The notes below the pieces were generated by a model. The model made no database searches. It was not told where the DNA came from and saw only the letters and a program-made list of their open reading frames with translations. The position numbers and the translations under genes were made by a program. 64,000 nt of DNA from Sipunculus nudus (taxonomy: Eukaryota; Annelida; Sipuncula; Golfingiida; Sipunculidae), in contig CM049314.1 in assembly GCA_026874595.1 (NCBI GenBank), forward strand, positions 66,387,300 through 66,451,299. Direction: 5' to 3'. Shown piece by piece: positions 1-13,400 of this stretch (positions are counted from its first letter, which is position 1; each line of letters opens with the position of its first letter).

Positions 1-38
<38 letters not shown>
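1..38. repeat. (AT)n microsatellite at the window edge
   Basis: Perfect AT dinucleotide tract, possibly continuing left of the window. Confidence 0.95.
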
Positions 39-40
<2 letters not shown>

Positions 41-3000
41 GCGCATATCGTTCCATAGTCAGAAACAATTGGACCGTTACAGCGGGACAGATATAGTATA
101 TATCGGGATTCTTTCATGACAAAAAAAGGTAAAAAGTGCAGCTGAAAAAAAGAGTGAAAAAAGAGTAACAAGCGTCACTCTCAGGAAATCCTCAAAAAAA
201 CGATTGATTTTGCAGGTCTGAGAGATCCCTGGTGATCTTATTACATTTTCCCTCATACGCTTTTCTCTTCATATGATCCTTTACATTTTCTTCATAACAT
301 GTTCCTGTCACTCATTAAACTTTATAATCTTTCTTCTTATATTTTTCTCCTTTTCGTTGACACGTTTCTCATAATATGGCCCTGTACCTCTCTGTCTCAA
401 TACACTTAATCATTTCTTTTGACACCTCTGCCTTCTTGAAGCCGTTCTTTACTCCCTAGGAGGAGCCTGGGTATTGAGCTTCCAGGAGCGCATTGGTAAG
501 TTTTGTAACGCGCGTAATATCACTCGGTACTGTAGTCCAAACGGACGCGCAAAAAATGGGTTTTTGGACTGAGAATAATTAGGTTTGCTTTGTAGCAGTC
601 TGTGACCATTGCCGACTTCCTCAAAACCAGTCAGTTGTGTAAAAACAGTGCTGACAACTATCCCTTAGATTTATCTCTGACCAAATAATCAATCACGTTA
701 ACTACAGTTAATTTAGGTTAATAAAATCAATAAAGTTAACATTTTACACAACCCTTCAAAATTTGACACAAATCACCTTCCACTGGGACGCGCATAATTC
801 GAATGTGACGTAGTAATATTTTGGCCTAAGGCCAAAAAAAAAAAAAAAATAAAAAATAAAAATAAATAAATAAAAGGTTTTAGTCCTGGGGCTGAGGGGG
901 GCCTAAGGCAAAAAAATAAATAAATAAAGGTTCTCAGGCACTGCCCTCGTCAATTTCCCCCCCCCCCCCCCCCCCCGCATCAAAAATTTTTATTTTTAAC
1001 TTTTAAGAAGATAAATACTACGATTTATGTAGTGCTTTTACCTGTTTGATAAAAATGGTTATTTTCATTCTTTTCCCTGATCATATAACATTTTTATCTA
1101 CATATACAAAAAGGTAAAAAATAAAATACCGCCCGCTCGCACTGAATTCTGAAAAAGAAGTGCCTGAGAACCATACCTTTTTTGGCCTAAGCATCCCGGG
1201 ACTATTCACTTATTCTTCTTACTGAAAGTCCTGTACCTGGTCATCATTTCTGCTGATCAGAACTGGGTTGAAAGGGCACATCATGGTATCAAAGACCTTG
1301 GGCCAAGGCACTTCTGACAGCGGATTTAAAGTTCAAAGTGTAACGTCAGCTGTGCTTTCACTGACATGTAAATGTATCTATTGACAGGGCAATTCTTTGT
1401 AAAATTTATTTTCATCCAAATACCTTGTTACGGGTTCATAACTAAAATGAGATGGCCCGGGTTCCCCGGTGTGTAATTCTCAGCCTTGCACCAAGGCAAC
1501 CAAATACCTTGCTTAATAGGGCTGCATGATATTACTGATGTATCGGTGTATCGCGATATGGCGATTCGCATATGGCGTATCGCGATACCGTTTTCTAATA
1601 TCATTTTTTTTCAATATTTCGTTAAATCTGCCAAACTGATTTTAAAAGAAACATTATGTTTCTGTTACAAATTTAGACAACTAAATTGAATGGGATTAAT
1701 GACAGTCGTAAACCGTGTCTTTAGACGTTTATATTAGGAAATGCTCAAGAAGGCATGATTGGCCTATGCAACAGGACCGTCCCAGGAAATCTGCATGTCT
1801 GCTTCAACGACTTATTGGTAAAGGAGAAATATTTCCATACAATAAAAAGAAGTGATGAACACGGTCTTAATAATTAATCATTCATAAATATTATTTCCTC
1901 TTATCTTATTATAGCTGCATTAAGAACAAGTGTCAAGTTAACAGTATACGATTGTGTAAGAACGGCAGCGATGTTGTACACGTCTGTGATTGTACACACC
2001 ACCTGTACTGCTCTGTGCTAAACCACAGTACAGGAACCTCTAATTTATTATTATTCACTTGTCAATTAGAGGCCCAATGAAAACTGATTTTGCATGATGT
2101 CATCAAGTAGGTAACTTACTATGTACATTAGTCTGTAATATTACCATATTTCGTGTCTGAAATAAAGTGTTCCACATATACTTTTATTGTCTCATTGTAT
2201 TTAACGTTTCCACATATTGCAATACGAAATTTGCAGGCGATACACAGCCATATTGCTTAGTGTAACATAGCTTCATCCATGGTGTCACTTATTGTTGGTT
2301 TATTGACAAAACAGGCTCACAGGTTTCAGCCAATTAAGACCATAATATGTAATGATTAAATATTTAAGCGCATCTGAGATCCCCCCCCCCCGAACGGAAA
2401 ATTATGCAGTTTTCTCAACCGGCATGTGCGTGGATTGAACTTTTCTTTACAAAAAGCTGGTGGTTCAAAATTCAGTGCAGACCAAGTAAAAGCCCACATA
2501 GTCATATCAAATAAAACAAACAAAATTCTGTGCAGACCAAGTACATTCCCGCACATAGCCATATCAGATAAAACAAACAAATTTGGTCAAGAAATAACAG
2601 AGAAATATTTTTTTTTGGTGATTTTGAAATAGTTTGTATTAATTTGCGTAAGTCATGATCTTCAAAATTCTGTAAAGAAGTTAAAACCCTACAACTAGCC
2701 CTTTCAGATAAGACATACAAAGTCAAAATCTGTTTAGGAAATAAAGGAGGAAAAAGCTTATTTGTGATTTTGAAAAAGTTTGCATAAATTTGCATAATAC
2801 TGTTTGCATAAAAAAAGTTTCAAATTCCTTGTAGAAAATGAAAAAAAAAAGCCAACACCTAACCCTATCAAAATTGGTGAAGAAATACAGGAGAAGAAGC
2901 AATTTTTATGAGTTGTAGACAGACACTGGACACAGATGAACAGACACCACATCGCTATGGAATCATCAGGCCTATGGATCAGTCCCTTAATGCGGTTCCA

Positions 3001-3765
3001 AACCAAAATTACTGGTTCCAGGCCCATGTTTTATCTCTCCATACACTTTTGTGGAAATAGGTTTTGTAGTTTTGTGCAATTCTGTTAACCAACCAATAAA
3101 TAATAAGGGGTGAAATATAACCTCATTGGCTGAGCTAAAAAATCCTGTTTGGAAGACAGAGAAATATAACACCAAAGTTGAGGAAACATTTTATTCAGAG
3201 AACAATGACACAAACATTAACAGTTCTGTTGACAAACAAGTGGAAATGTTGTGCTAAACATAAATAAGTTACATTTACTGGAAAATGTTATGTATTTTCA
3301 TTCTGATATGTCTGGTATGTCATCTATATCACATGATGAAGTCACATGATGTAATGACATCACATGACCAAGTACTAAAGGAAATCTTCCAAAAGTCCCT
3401 AACATATACTGCACTACATGTAATTTATATGTACCGGTATATATGAATGTTAATTATATTTTAAAAAGTCAAAAACTTTCTGGACGGAATCAAATGCTCT
3501 GATAATCAAAGAGCTTTACTTCTCTTTGCAGTATAACTCAAACATGACTGCAGAGAAATTCAAAGTAATTCAAACTGTTACATGTTATGATAATGATGTC
3601 TATGCTACAGCAAGGTCAAATAATATAATGCCTGCCTAAAGGATGACACTACAACCATTAGTGTTGGGACTGATGACCAATTATAATCAATGATTGGTCG
3701 GCAGTGCAGATGATCCAATCTTGCATTGCCATATTTGATTGCAAAGTTTTTCATAAAGGTTAGGC
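39..3765. other. Intergenic DNA with simple and dispersed repeats, no gene seen
   Basis: No ORF here looks like a protein. The stretch holds an A-rich tract and a C-run (about 833-977), the phrase TTTGGCCTAAG at about 823 and again at about 1183, a cluster of ATCGCGATA-like palindromes (1538-1592), and a degenerate repeat block at 2400-2990 ending in GACAGACACTGGACACAGATG. Blocks of this last kind are common in mollusc genomes (inference). Confidence 0.6.
2470..2581 (+). repeat. Two tandem copies of a ~55-bp unit
   Basis: The unit beginning ATTCAGTGCAGACCAAGTA is followed directly by a second copy beginning ATTCTGTGCAGACCAAGTA. Both end in AAAACAAACAAA. They belong to a longer degenerate dispersed repeat that continues to about 2990. 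Confidence 0.75.
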
Positions 3766-4110
3766 TTTATTACGATGCAAGGTACGCTTTCATAAAATTT
3801 CTGTGAACAAACTTTAGAACAATTTGTGTTAAGTAATGGATTCACGCCAAAGTTTACTACATATATATACTCATGTAAGCTATAGAGTTATTAGATATAT
3901 TAACAAATATTATTCCTATATATCAACTGAGTTGATGTACAGGTCTATGTTTGATCAGATATTTCATTCTCCTAGTGGTCAACCAAGTTTTACTGATGAC
4001 TGGTAATGAAATTACTACTGTGTCCCAGCTCTTTTAAAAAGCAACTTATAATTGATCATTGGTTGGTGGTCAATTGTCCATGATCGATTACAATCAAGAA
4101 GGCAACTCCA
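3660..4110. repeat. Possible degenerate small element with CAAT/ATTG-rich ends
   Basis: The left part carries ACCAATTATAATCAATGATTGG and the right part ATTGATCATTGGTTGGTGG plus GATCGATTACAATC. Related ATCGATTA-type words recur at about 40,270-40,370. Terminal repeats are not clean, so the boundaries are guesses. Confidence 0.25.
3766..3771 (-). promoter_or_regulatory. Candidate poly(A) signal AATAAA for IFT81
   Basis: AATAAA on the minus strand, about 425 bp past the IFT81 stop codon. A second AATAAA lies at 3190-3195. The sequence alone does not say which, if either, is used. Confidence 0.3.
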
Positions 4111-4193
4111 AACATTAATATCAATACCTGTATCAATATCAATAACCAGGTGTGCTCAGTTTAAGAAGAAACCTTTTACTTAATAACCATTTT

Positions 4194-4464
4194 TTACTGA
4201 ATAACTAGACGGTCTTCTGCGTTATTCTGCGGTTCATACCAGAGATCTTTCTGAGGTTCCTGCGCTCCATGCTGTGTGTTCCCCATCCCACCATGGCCTC
4301 CTTGCTGTGCACACTGGATCTTACATTCCATCAGTCGCTCGAAGTCCTTCCACATCTTCATCTGTTTCATGCTCGGCCCGTGGTTCTCTCGCACGTACTT
4401 CTGCTTCTCTCGCAGACTCTTCCCAAGATTCTCCTGTTCCTGTATTTTTCTCGAGTACTGCTCT
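4194..4464 (-). CDS. IFT81: IFT81 coding exon 14 and stop (residues 599-688)
   Basis: Acceptor TATATTGTAG|AGAGCAG. Encodes [34 protein letters not shown] and the C-terminal EDRLVIQ before TAA. A Gly/Gln-rich insert ([17 protein letters not shown]) lies before the terminus and looks lineage-specific. Confidence 0.95.
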
Positions 4465-7400
4465 CTACAATATAGCAAGCAGTCCTTATTGGGCTGAAAC
4501 TGGTGATATGGATTAGGCCAGGCTATTAATTTGTGTGATTTCAAAAATTTTGAGGAGGAGCTGAGGTTAGGAGGATGGAAACAAATTTAGCAAAATGCTT
4601 TAACTGTCAAAGAATTCTATGTTTTATTTCCTTGTATTAAATTCATAAATATGTGCATACTTCAGTGGCAACTCTTAAAAACAGAGACACGACTTTTTAA
4701 AGCTCAGTCTAAATCTAAGGAGAGCAAATGGTAAAAATTATATATAAGCAATAAACATACATGTAATTGCTTCAGGCATGTGTATAAAAACAAAGACTTA
4801 GCATGTTGATCCATCCATAAGTTTCTGAGAAATGTGTTCACAAGCGGTTTTCTATTAAAGACTCTGGGACCTAGCAAAGTGGGTCAAGGTGACTGATCTG
4901 CAAACTTGACTAAGTCTTTGTTCGTATACATCTGCCTTGAAGACATGTAGTACCTATGTTTCATTCTTTTTGAGATATCCCGCCCACAAAGTAAAATTAC
5001 ATGGCTGCTCACTAATGGACTAACAAGCAGATGGACAGCATGGGTGATGAGAATAGTCCATCAGCCTATATAGGCTCAGGGCTAAAAGTATACTCATCCA
5101 TACCACCATTTTCCCATATCATTTTTGGATAAAATTTTTTGTTTTGTTCATTTATTAATATGGTACCTGTAAGCTCGTTTCTTCTCCTGGGGGTCAGATG
5201 ACATGTACGCCTTCATCTCGTCACTGATTCGCTGCTGCTGTACCTCAATGATCCTCTTCATCGCGTTCAAGTAGTGATAACGGGACTCCTCGGCAGCACA
5301 CTCCTCACGATACCCACGCACCTCCTGATAATGAAATCATTACATATACTATATCTGATGTTAACATAGAGACCCTACTATATATTATCATAATGTGTTC
5401 CTATCTGTCGGGATTTTTCTTCCTTTAATACTTGAGATTCTATAAGGTGCACACTGAATGGTATTGTTTAACACCCTTGTATGCACCTTCAACTGATATA
5501 TTCCATATTTTATAGGTTTACATAACCAAATCCCATCTCTACTAAATGTTGTAATATAACTGTCAATAGACACTGAAAAAGGTGTTCACTGCATTGGTTA
5601 AAATTCAATACAGTGATTACTTCTTCATTTTAATATTGTTTGCTTAGCTGAAGGTTCGATTTCACATCTATGAGAAACCACTTTCAACACACCAGGGGTC
5701 AAAATAACGCCTTACCGCCTGTCTCTGACAGGAATACGCATGCACGGAAAGGCATTTTTCATTTTGCACCAATCTGTTAGAAAGATGAATACCTAGATGT
5801 TTTCCAACTTAGTAGCTGATTAGTAGTAACAAACATGACAAAAAAATAAATATTTTCAGGCATTACAGTAACATGGACATTCGGAATCCCTAGGTGGAAT
5901 TCCTATTCTAACCAAGAATACTCGGAGAAGAAGGGGAGTGTAACTTAAATGGAAATCACCACCTGCACTGGTACAGTGCTCAGCTCAGCGAATGGCAAAG
6001 AACAGTGGGGCCATAATAGAACCGTTAGATATGATGTTACAATGCATCTTTAGTAGGAAGGCAAATTTTTCTGCCGAAAGGCAAACCTGTATTAATGTCT
6101 ATCTGTTGGGAAGGTGAAAATTTCAAAGTATTAACATCCCTGCAAACTGTTGTAGATACATTAAGGGTATGCCAGAGGGGTTGCTGATAAAAAGCCTGTG
6201 TACATGTGGAATATTTGAGAAGTTGCCAGCATATTTTCAGAGTAGGTTAAACCCTAACCATCCATTGATTTTGATGTATATTTAAAAGCTAAACTGAAGC
6301 ATGAGTAGTTTGACAATACTTATACCATAAAGCTTTATAAATACAGATGCACAATTTCCGGTATTGTACATGAGCCAGGGAAATTTCTTGCAAAATTATA
6401 GCAGTGCAGCATATTTTGGAGGAAATGATATTTGGATGACTGCGCTTCATCTGGCACCCTGTTTTTTTTTGTTTTTTTTACAGACTTAAGTTCTTGTATT
6501 TCAGCCACACATTTTCGGTTTAGCTAATCTTTGTGCAGTGAGCTGGTATATCTAAAACCCGGAGATCTCCGGCCGGAGATCAAAATAAACCCGGAGATCG
6601 CGATATCTTAATTAATAAGGCAGCAATAAGTATTAAACGTTCCCCTTGACATTTCTAAATGACATCCGCATCGAACATGATACTGAATTTGCAAGTGCAC
6701 AAAGTATTTATTCAGTTATCCACGGAAACCTCACCCGCAGATGACCCGGAGATCGTCCTGGCAAGATGGCAGTCTCCGCACGATCTCCGGGTCGTCTCCG
6801 GGTGAGGTTTCTGTGGATAACTGAATAAATACTTTGTGCACTTGCAAATTGTGTATCATGTTCGATGCGGATGTCATTTAGAAATGTCAAGGGGAACGTT
6901 TATACTTATTGCTGCCTTATTAATTAAGATATCGCGATCTCCGGGTTTATTTTGATCTCCGGCCGGAGATCTCCGGGTTTTAGATACACCCGCAGTGAGC
7001 TTATTGCTTTGAACATTACCTGTTCAAGTTTGGAGCGGTTACTCTCCAGGCCGGCGGCCATTGTATCATATGATGATTTCTTCTCGTTGTACTCAGTCGT
7101 CATCTCCTACAAACATAGAAAAACAATAAAAATAAAAACCTGTTACAGATCAGATCATTTAATGAGCTGATTGGCAGTTCAATATACAATGATTGTAAAA
7201 TGGCAAGAAAGGTCCTTCAAAGACATATGTATTCATGTATAAAAATGTTTTGGAGCAGAGTACAAATTTTGTTTTGAAAAGATAAAGTGAGGAAATATAT
7301 ACTTATTACTGTTAAAACCCTACGACTTTAAATTGCTGAGTGAAAGTTGCAACAAATGCTTTTCAAATGTTACCTGTCTAGGTATAACAGTATTTTCAAC

Positions 7401-10400
7401 AAATAGTGGGTGTCACCCCTAACTTAACGTGATAACTTTACAACGGATATATCCTATAAAACAATAGGATGGGTTAACGCTCGCCACTTGATTTCATTAA
7501 TCAAGAAATTAGATCCCGGTCATTACAGGTGACATTTCCAGGTTCTTTTAAGGACGTGTATAAAAATACCAGACAATCATACACCCAGATCAATAGAAAC
7601 TATGAGACATCAGGTTAAATTCACAATATAATTCAAGACAATACTTACAAAGATGTAGATGTGTGTGTGCGTTGATGTGTCAATACGACAGTCCTTCACA
7701 TTAAAAATACAGGATATTTACTGAGTCCGTGGTTTGTATAAAAACCAATAAAGTCCAGTTCCTTCAGAGATCTCTGGTTACTGTTTTGTGTAGAATCTAG
7801 CGTATGGTTAGCAGCATATAGTCTTTCTGAGTTTAGCGATCTTCAACTGATCTTGCTTGTCTGCGACCCGGGTAGGTTTACGTTCACATGAATGCAATAG
7901 CGCTCTTTGTTTACGTAGAGCTTAGAGTCCTTGACCTTGCTCGTGTAGCAATGGTTTCACGGCTTACGGCGGTTATGTATCTAGGTCAAGCTGAACTAGG
8001 CCGGCAGGTGACGAGCGCTCTTTCACTTTATCGCCAATACGAAGCTCTGTCGGCAGCACGGCTGAGTTCTCATGAGCTGGGTCTTTGCCTCATGTAGAAG
8101 CTTGCTTCTATGCCGTTCCTGGCGTTTCAATGTTCGTGCGTGCGTGCTGCCACCTCAAGCTTCAAGACCCAACTGAACCAACATTCAGCGTCTCTTCTTG
8201 AAGTCTGACGTCACAATCGCCTGTTCACTGTGTACGGCAATCCGGTTCTCTGATTGGCTTATTTCTCAAGTGTCCCATATAAGGATATATGTGACCTAGT
8301 TTGACTGTTAGCGTCACCATGGCGACCCACATACCAAATGTAATAATTACACACGATGCGTGACACGGATAAATCAGCTGATAGCCGATGGGATTCCATA
8401 CAAGAATACACAATATGTATATACAATCAAGACCTGTCAACGCTTTAGGATGACGCTTCACGTCAATATCAATAGAGAACAGACTTCGTTAAACTATGAT
8501 ACAAAACACCGTACATATTGTCACCTATTGTCTGGTGACATCACCCCCTCCTTTTTAAAGAAAATACACGGTATTTTCTCGATACATCGTATCGTTCTAT
8601 CTCACTGGGTCCAGCTAAACATATTTACATATAGCAATACATAAAAGTCATGTAACAAGTTGTCATTAGTACATGCCCACGGTCTATGACACAGGGCAAA
8701 ATCCTGTACATGTTTAGACTTACCTGGCTAGACATTAAAGCTCATTACATCCTAACACTCAGGCAGTCTGCTAAGAAAATCAGGTCCATGGTTTAGTTTA
8801 CCTGACACTGCTTCAATATCAAATCTAAACTCTTGTAGAACCAGTGCCCATCTCATTACTCTCTTATTAGCACATTTTGATTTGCTAATACACTTTAATG
8901 GTTTGTGGTCGGTCTGAATGGTGAACGGTCTACAAGCCAGGTACATCTCAAATTTCTGTACAGACCATACAATTGCTAATGACTCTTTCTCGATGGTGGA
9001 GTAATTTCTCTCCCTGGGCAATAGTTTACGACTGGCATAAGCTACTGGGTGCATGATCCCCTCGTGTCTTTGCATCAGGATACAGCCAATACCCACATCA
9101 GATGCATCACATTTCAAATAAAATCGTTTACTGAAATCAGGTAGCTTCAGTATGGGAGGGTCTGACAGTTTAGCCTTTAGAGAACAGTACGCGTTCTCGT
9201 GTACGGGTTTCCAGTCTAGTTTGTTAGGTTGACCTTTACGCGTTAGATCAGTCAAGGGCACCGCTATTTCCGCATAGTTTGGCACGAATTTTCGATAGTA
9301 CCCTGTAAGACCTAGGAATGCTCGCAAAGCCTTCTTTGTCTTAGGTCTATCAGTGCTCTGTATTCTCTTGAGCAAAACTGGATTAGTGGCCAAGTTGCCC
9401 GTGCCTACAAGGTGTCCCAAAAACTCTAGGCTCTGGTAGCCTATGAAGGTTTTAGCTGGTTTAGCTGCTAAGTTTGCACATTCTAGTCTAACTAGCACTT
9501 CTCTAAGAGTTCTTAAGTGCTCGTCCCAAGTCTCTGCGTGTATTAACACGTCATCTACATAACATACTACATTCGGCATGTCGCTGAACATTTTCCGCAT
9601 CATGCGGGTGAAAACCGCTCCGGCAGTTACCAGGCCGAATGGCATAACCCTAAATTGGTAATGGCCATCGGGTGTAACAAAGGCCGTCTTATCCCTGGAT
9701 TCCTCAGAAACAGGGATCTGCCAGTAACCTTTCGTCAGGTCAAGCTTTGTAAAATACTGGCTTTTCGCGACTTCGACAAAAAGTGTTTCTGGATCTGGCA
9801 TGGGTTCAGGATCGAACACGACTGATTGGTTCAGCTTTCGGTAGTCTATCGCGAATCTAGTCTTACCGTCAGGTTTCCTAAGCAGGATACAGGGGGACGC
9901 ATAGCTAGAATCTGACTGTTCAATAATGCCTAAGTTTAACATTTCCTGGATTTCTGTTCGCATTGTCTCTCGCAGTTCAAAAGGCACCCTATAGGGCCTA
10001 GTTTTTACAGGTACATCAGATGAGAGTTTAATGCTACATTCTACAACATTGGTAAGCTTGGGTACATCTGTGAATACATCCCCATATTGCCTAAGCAGAC
10101 TGAGTATTTCACGGCGCTGACACTTGCCTAGGTCAGCATTTACCTGAACATCTCGCCCAGTCTGGCGGCGCGCATACGACGGTAACGACATGTGGGCATC
10201 CTCATCAATCCCTTCTGGGTTTAACTCTCCCAACACGGGAGGCTCTGTTTCCCCGTCTACACCGTCAGGATCATGTATAGAATCAGGTGCGCCCTTGGCT
10301 ACCGCTGCCAGAATATGCTGGGGCTCGTTTCTAGCATGGTACTGTTTCAGCATATTCACGTGGAAGGTTTTAACCTTATCGCCAATCTTAATCCGATAGT

Positions 10401-13400
10401 CTAAGTCCCCAACCCTGTTTACAATAGTATAGGGGCCTTTCCACTGTACCATTAATTTGTTCCGCTCCGTCGGGAGTAACAACAAAACTTCGTCTCCGGC
10501 CTCAAACCTGCGCGTGCATTTACCTCTATCATATAACAGTTTATGTCTGTTCGCTGATTTGTTCAACGCCTCTCTAGCTAAAGCGCATGTGTCGCTTAGT
10601 TTGTCTTGTAGGTCCAGGACGTATTGGTACGTGGTTTTAGTCTCGACGCTAGTATCTCGCTTGGTCCACAGATCCCTTAGAATCCGCATCGGTCCTCTAA
10701 CGATCCTACCATAGAGCAACTCAAAGGGTGAGAACCCTGTGCTCTCATGTGGCGCTTCTCGGTACGCAAAAAGCACGGCGCTGAGGTACCGATCCCAATC
10801 TCGCGGTCTTTCCTCGCACATCCGTTTCAACATTAACTTTAACCTTCCATTGAATCTCTCCACCATTCCGTTGCACATAGGATGGTAAGGAGTAGTGGTG
10901 AGCTGTCTTACAGACAAAACACGGCTAACTTCTCGCATGAGGTCTGACGTAAATTGTGTTCCCATGTCAGTAAGCACCTCTGACGGCACTCCTAACCGCG
11001 CATAAATATCAACTAGCGCATCAGCCACAGAGACTGTATCTATGTTCTTTAAAGCAACAGCCTCCGGATATCTAGTGGCATAATCCATAACGGTCAGAAT
11101 ATACCTGTGACCTCTCTCAGACGCTGGATGGATCGGCCCAACCAGATCCATCGAAATTCTACGCCAGGGCTCATCAATTAATGGCATCTGGCCTAACGTA
11201 GCTCCAGGCACCTTGCCTTTCGGTATGGTTTTCTGGCAAATGGGACAGGACTTGCAAAACTCAGCAATGTCATTATACATCCCTTTCCAGAAAAACTGAG
11301 TTCTCACGCGGTCGTGCGTTTTGTCTTTGCCCTGATGGCCCGCCATAACCGCTTCGTGGCCCATCCTCATTACGTCGTACCGTAACGTCTGAGGTACCAC
11401 CACTCGAGATCCATCTTGATCTCCCCGTTTATCACTCACAACCCGAACTAAATATCCGTCCTCAATTCTAAATGGACTATCATTTCTAGCCTCTCTAGCT
11501 AGCCTCCAATACGGCGCTAAAGACCCATCCTCCTCCTGCGCCTTCAAAAATTCGGCCGGACTCACATCGGCAACTGGGCTTGCAACATTCAAGCTACGCG
11601 TCGGTATCTGTTTCTCTCGTGCAGCGCTCCGTGTCTCCACCGCGGACGACACCTCCTTTTGTGACTCTACACCGTCACACTCTATGCCTGAGGACCGCTC
11701 AGACTTCCACGTCGGGTCAGGATCATACGGATCACGCGCTCCCGCTACATTACCTAGCGCTAAATCACATACAGCATCCCCGACCACCATTGCCTCGATA
11801 GTACCGACAAAGTACGCACAGTCCACATTAATCCTAGCCGTAGGAAATTGTCTTACAGACCCGTCGAACAACCTACACTCGACCTGGTGTCCGGTGAACT
11901 GATTCGGCTCCACGTACGACTCACGTATTCCTGCCGAGGAACATCCCGAATCCCGCAGCACCCTCGCTGACTTACCATTCACCAGCCCTTCACACACAGG
12001 TAACGAGATTCCGCCTTCTGTCTGGGCAGCAAATCCTAACGACTGACTCGGACTCTCTACTTCCGGTTTCACCGCACCGACTGTCTCCGTTTCCGCCTCG
12101 ACTACTGCCATTGACATAATCTCCGGTTTCTGTTTTGGGTTATACGGGGGGCTAAAATTAGTCCTATACCTCTGCTGATCGCCAGCAGCACGCCCTACTT
12201 GAGGGGAAGACCTAGGCCTCGACCGGGCACTAGTCTTACATTCCCGCGCCTTATGTCCCAGTTCATTACATAAATAACATCTGATGCCTCCTGATGGCTT
12301 AAATGTCTGACCGCCCGGACTGTGCTCAACCTCTCGCTTCTCTCTAGGCTGAGATACCGGTTGCGCTGGACGCGGCACATTATTGCCATAACGAGGACCT
12401 GCTGTAAGGCTGTGTACACCGTGAGCCTCCGTATAACTCTCGGCTAAGTCTACCATACTATCAAAGTCACGACACCGTCTCTCTTTCAAAAACATAGAGA
12501 GATCCGTACTACAGCAGTTTACGAACTGCTCACACATCAACAGGTTAACTACCCCGTCGTAGTCACCTCCGACCCCTGCCATCCCTATCCAATGGTCTAG
12601 GTATCTACTCAGTCTCACCGCAAACTGACTCGGCGTTTCGCCTTGCTCAGGCCTACAAGTCCGAAACTTGTGTCGATAACCCTCTTCGGTCATTTGGTAT
12701 CGCTTTAACAAGGCTATCTTTAACTTATCGTAATCCATGGCCTCACTAACCGATAACTGTGTGTAAGTCCCTAGCGCCTTACCCCGCAGTAACGGACTCA
12801 GGTGTAACGCCCAATTCTCCCTATCATAGCCTTGACATACAGCTAATCGTTCAAATCGCTCAAGAAACGCATCTAGCTGATCGTGAGCCTCATCAAAAGG
12901 TGGAAGCTGGATTTTCGGGAATACATCCCTACTTCTCTCTTCTTTAACCCCAGAGTCAGACTTTAACCTTAGAACCTCTAATTCGTGGGCTCTAGCCTCT
13001 CGCTCGCGCTCTAATTCCCGCTGCTCACGCTCTAATTCCCGCTGTTCCTTCTCTATTTCATGTTGCCTAGCTCTTTCCTCACGTTCCTCATCCGCACGCC
13101 GTCTAGCCTCAACATAATCTTGTAAAGCCTGGTCCTTAAGCCCCAAGGCCTGTCCGCATCTAACAAGTGACTCTAACGTTTCCATGGTAACGCTCTAACC
13201 TAGTAAGATTCCAGTATCTAGTAATATCCGCTCTTAAAAATCCGTAAATACGTACTGTTAAAGCCAACCTAACGAACCGGCGGTATCCGTACAATAACAC
13301 TACGGTAGCTCTACGCATCAAAATCTACTTATACGGACGGACGGTAGGACGGACGAAGGGTCAGACGGATGGACGGATGGATATCAAGATATCAATAAAC

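Noticed and set aside
3961-4010. CTGATGA...GAAA words that might be a hammerhead ribozyme
   Set aside because: The intervening bases do not form the needed stem II and no matching cleavage-site helix is present.
6708-6890. 60-codon ORF in the foldback element
   Set aside because: It runs across the loop and both arms of the hairpin; an artefact of the inverted repeat.
7888-8097. 69-codon plus-strand ORF, repeated at 14378-14587
   Set aside because: It lies in both LTRs, antisense to the element, and the duplication only reflects LTR identity.
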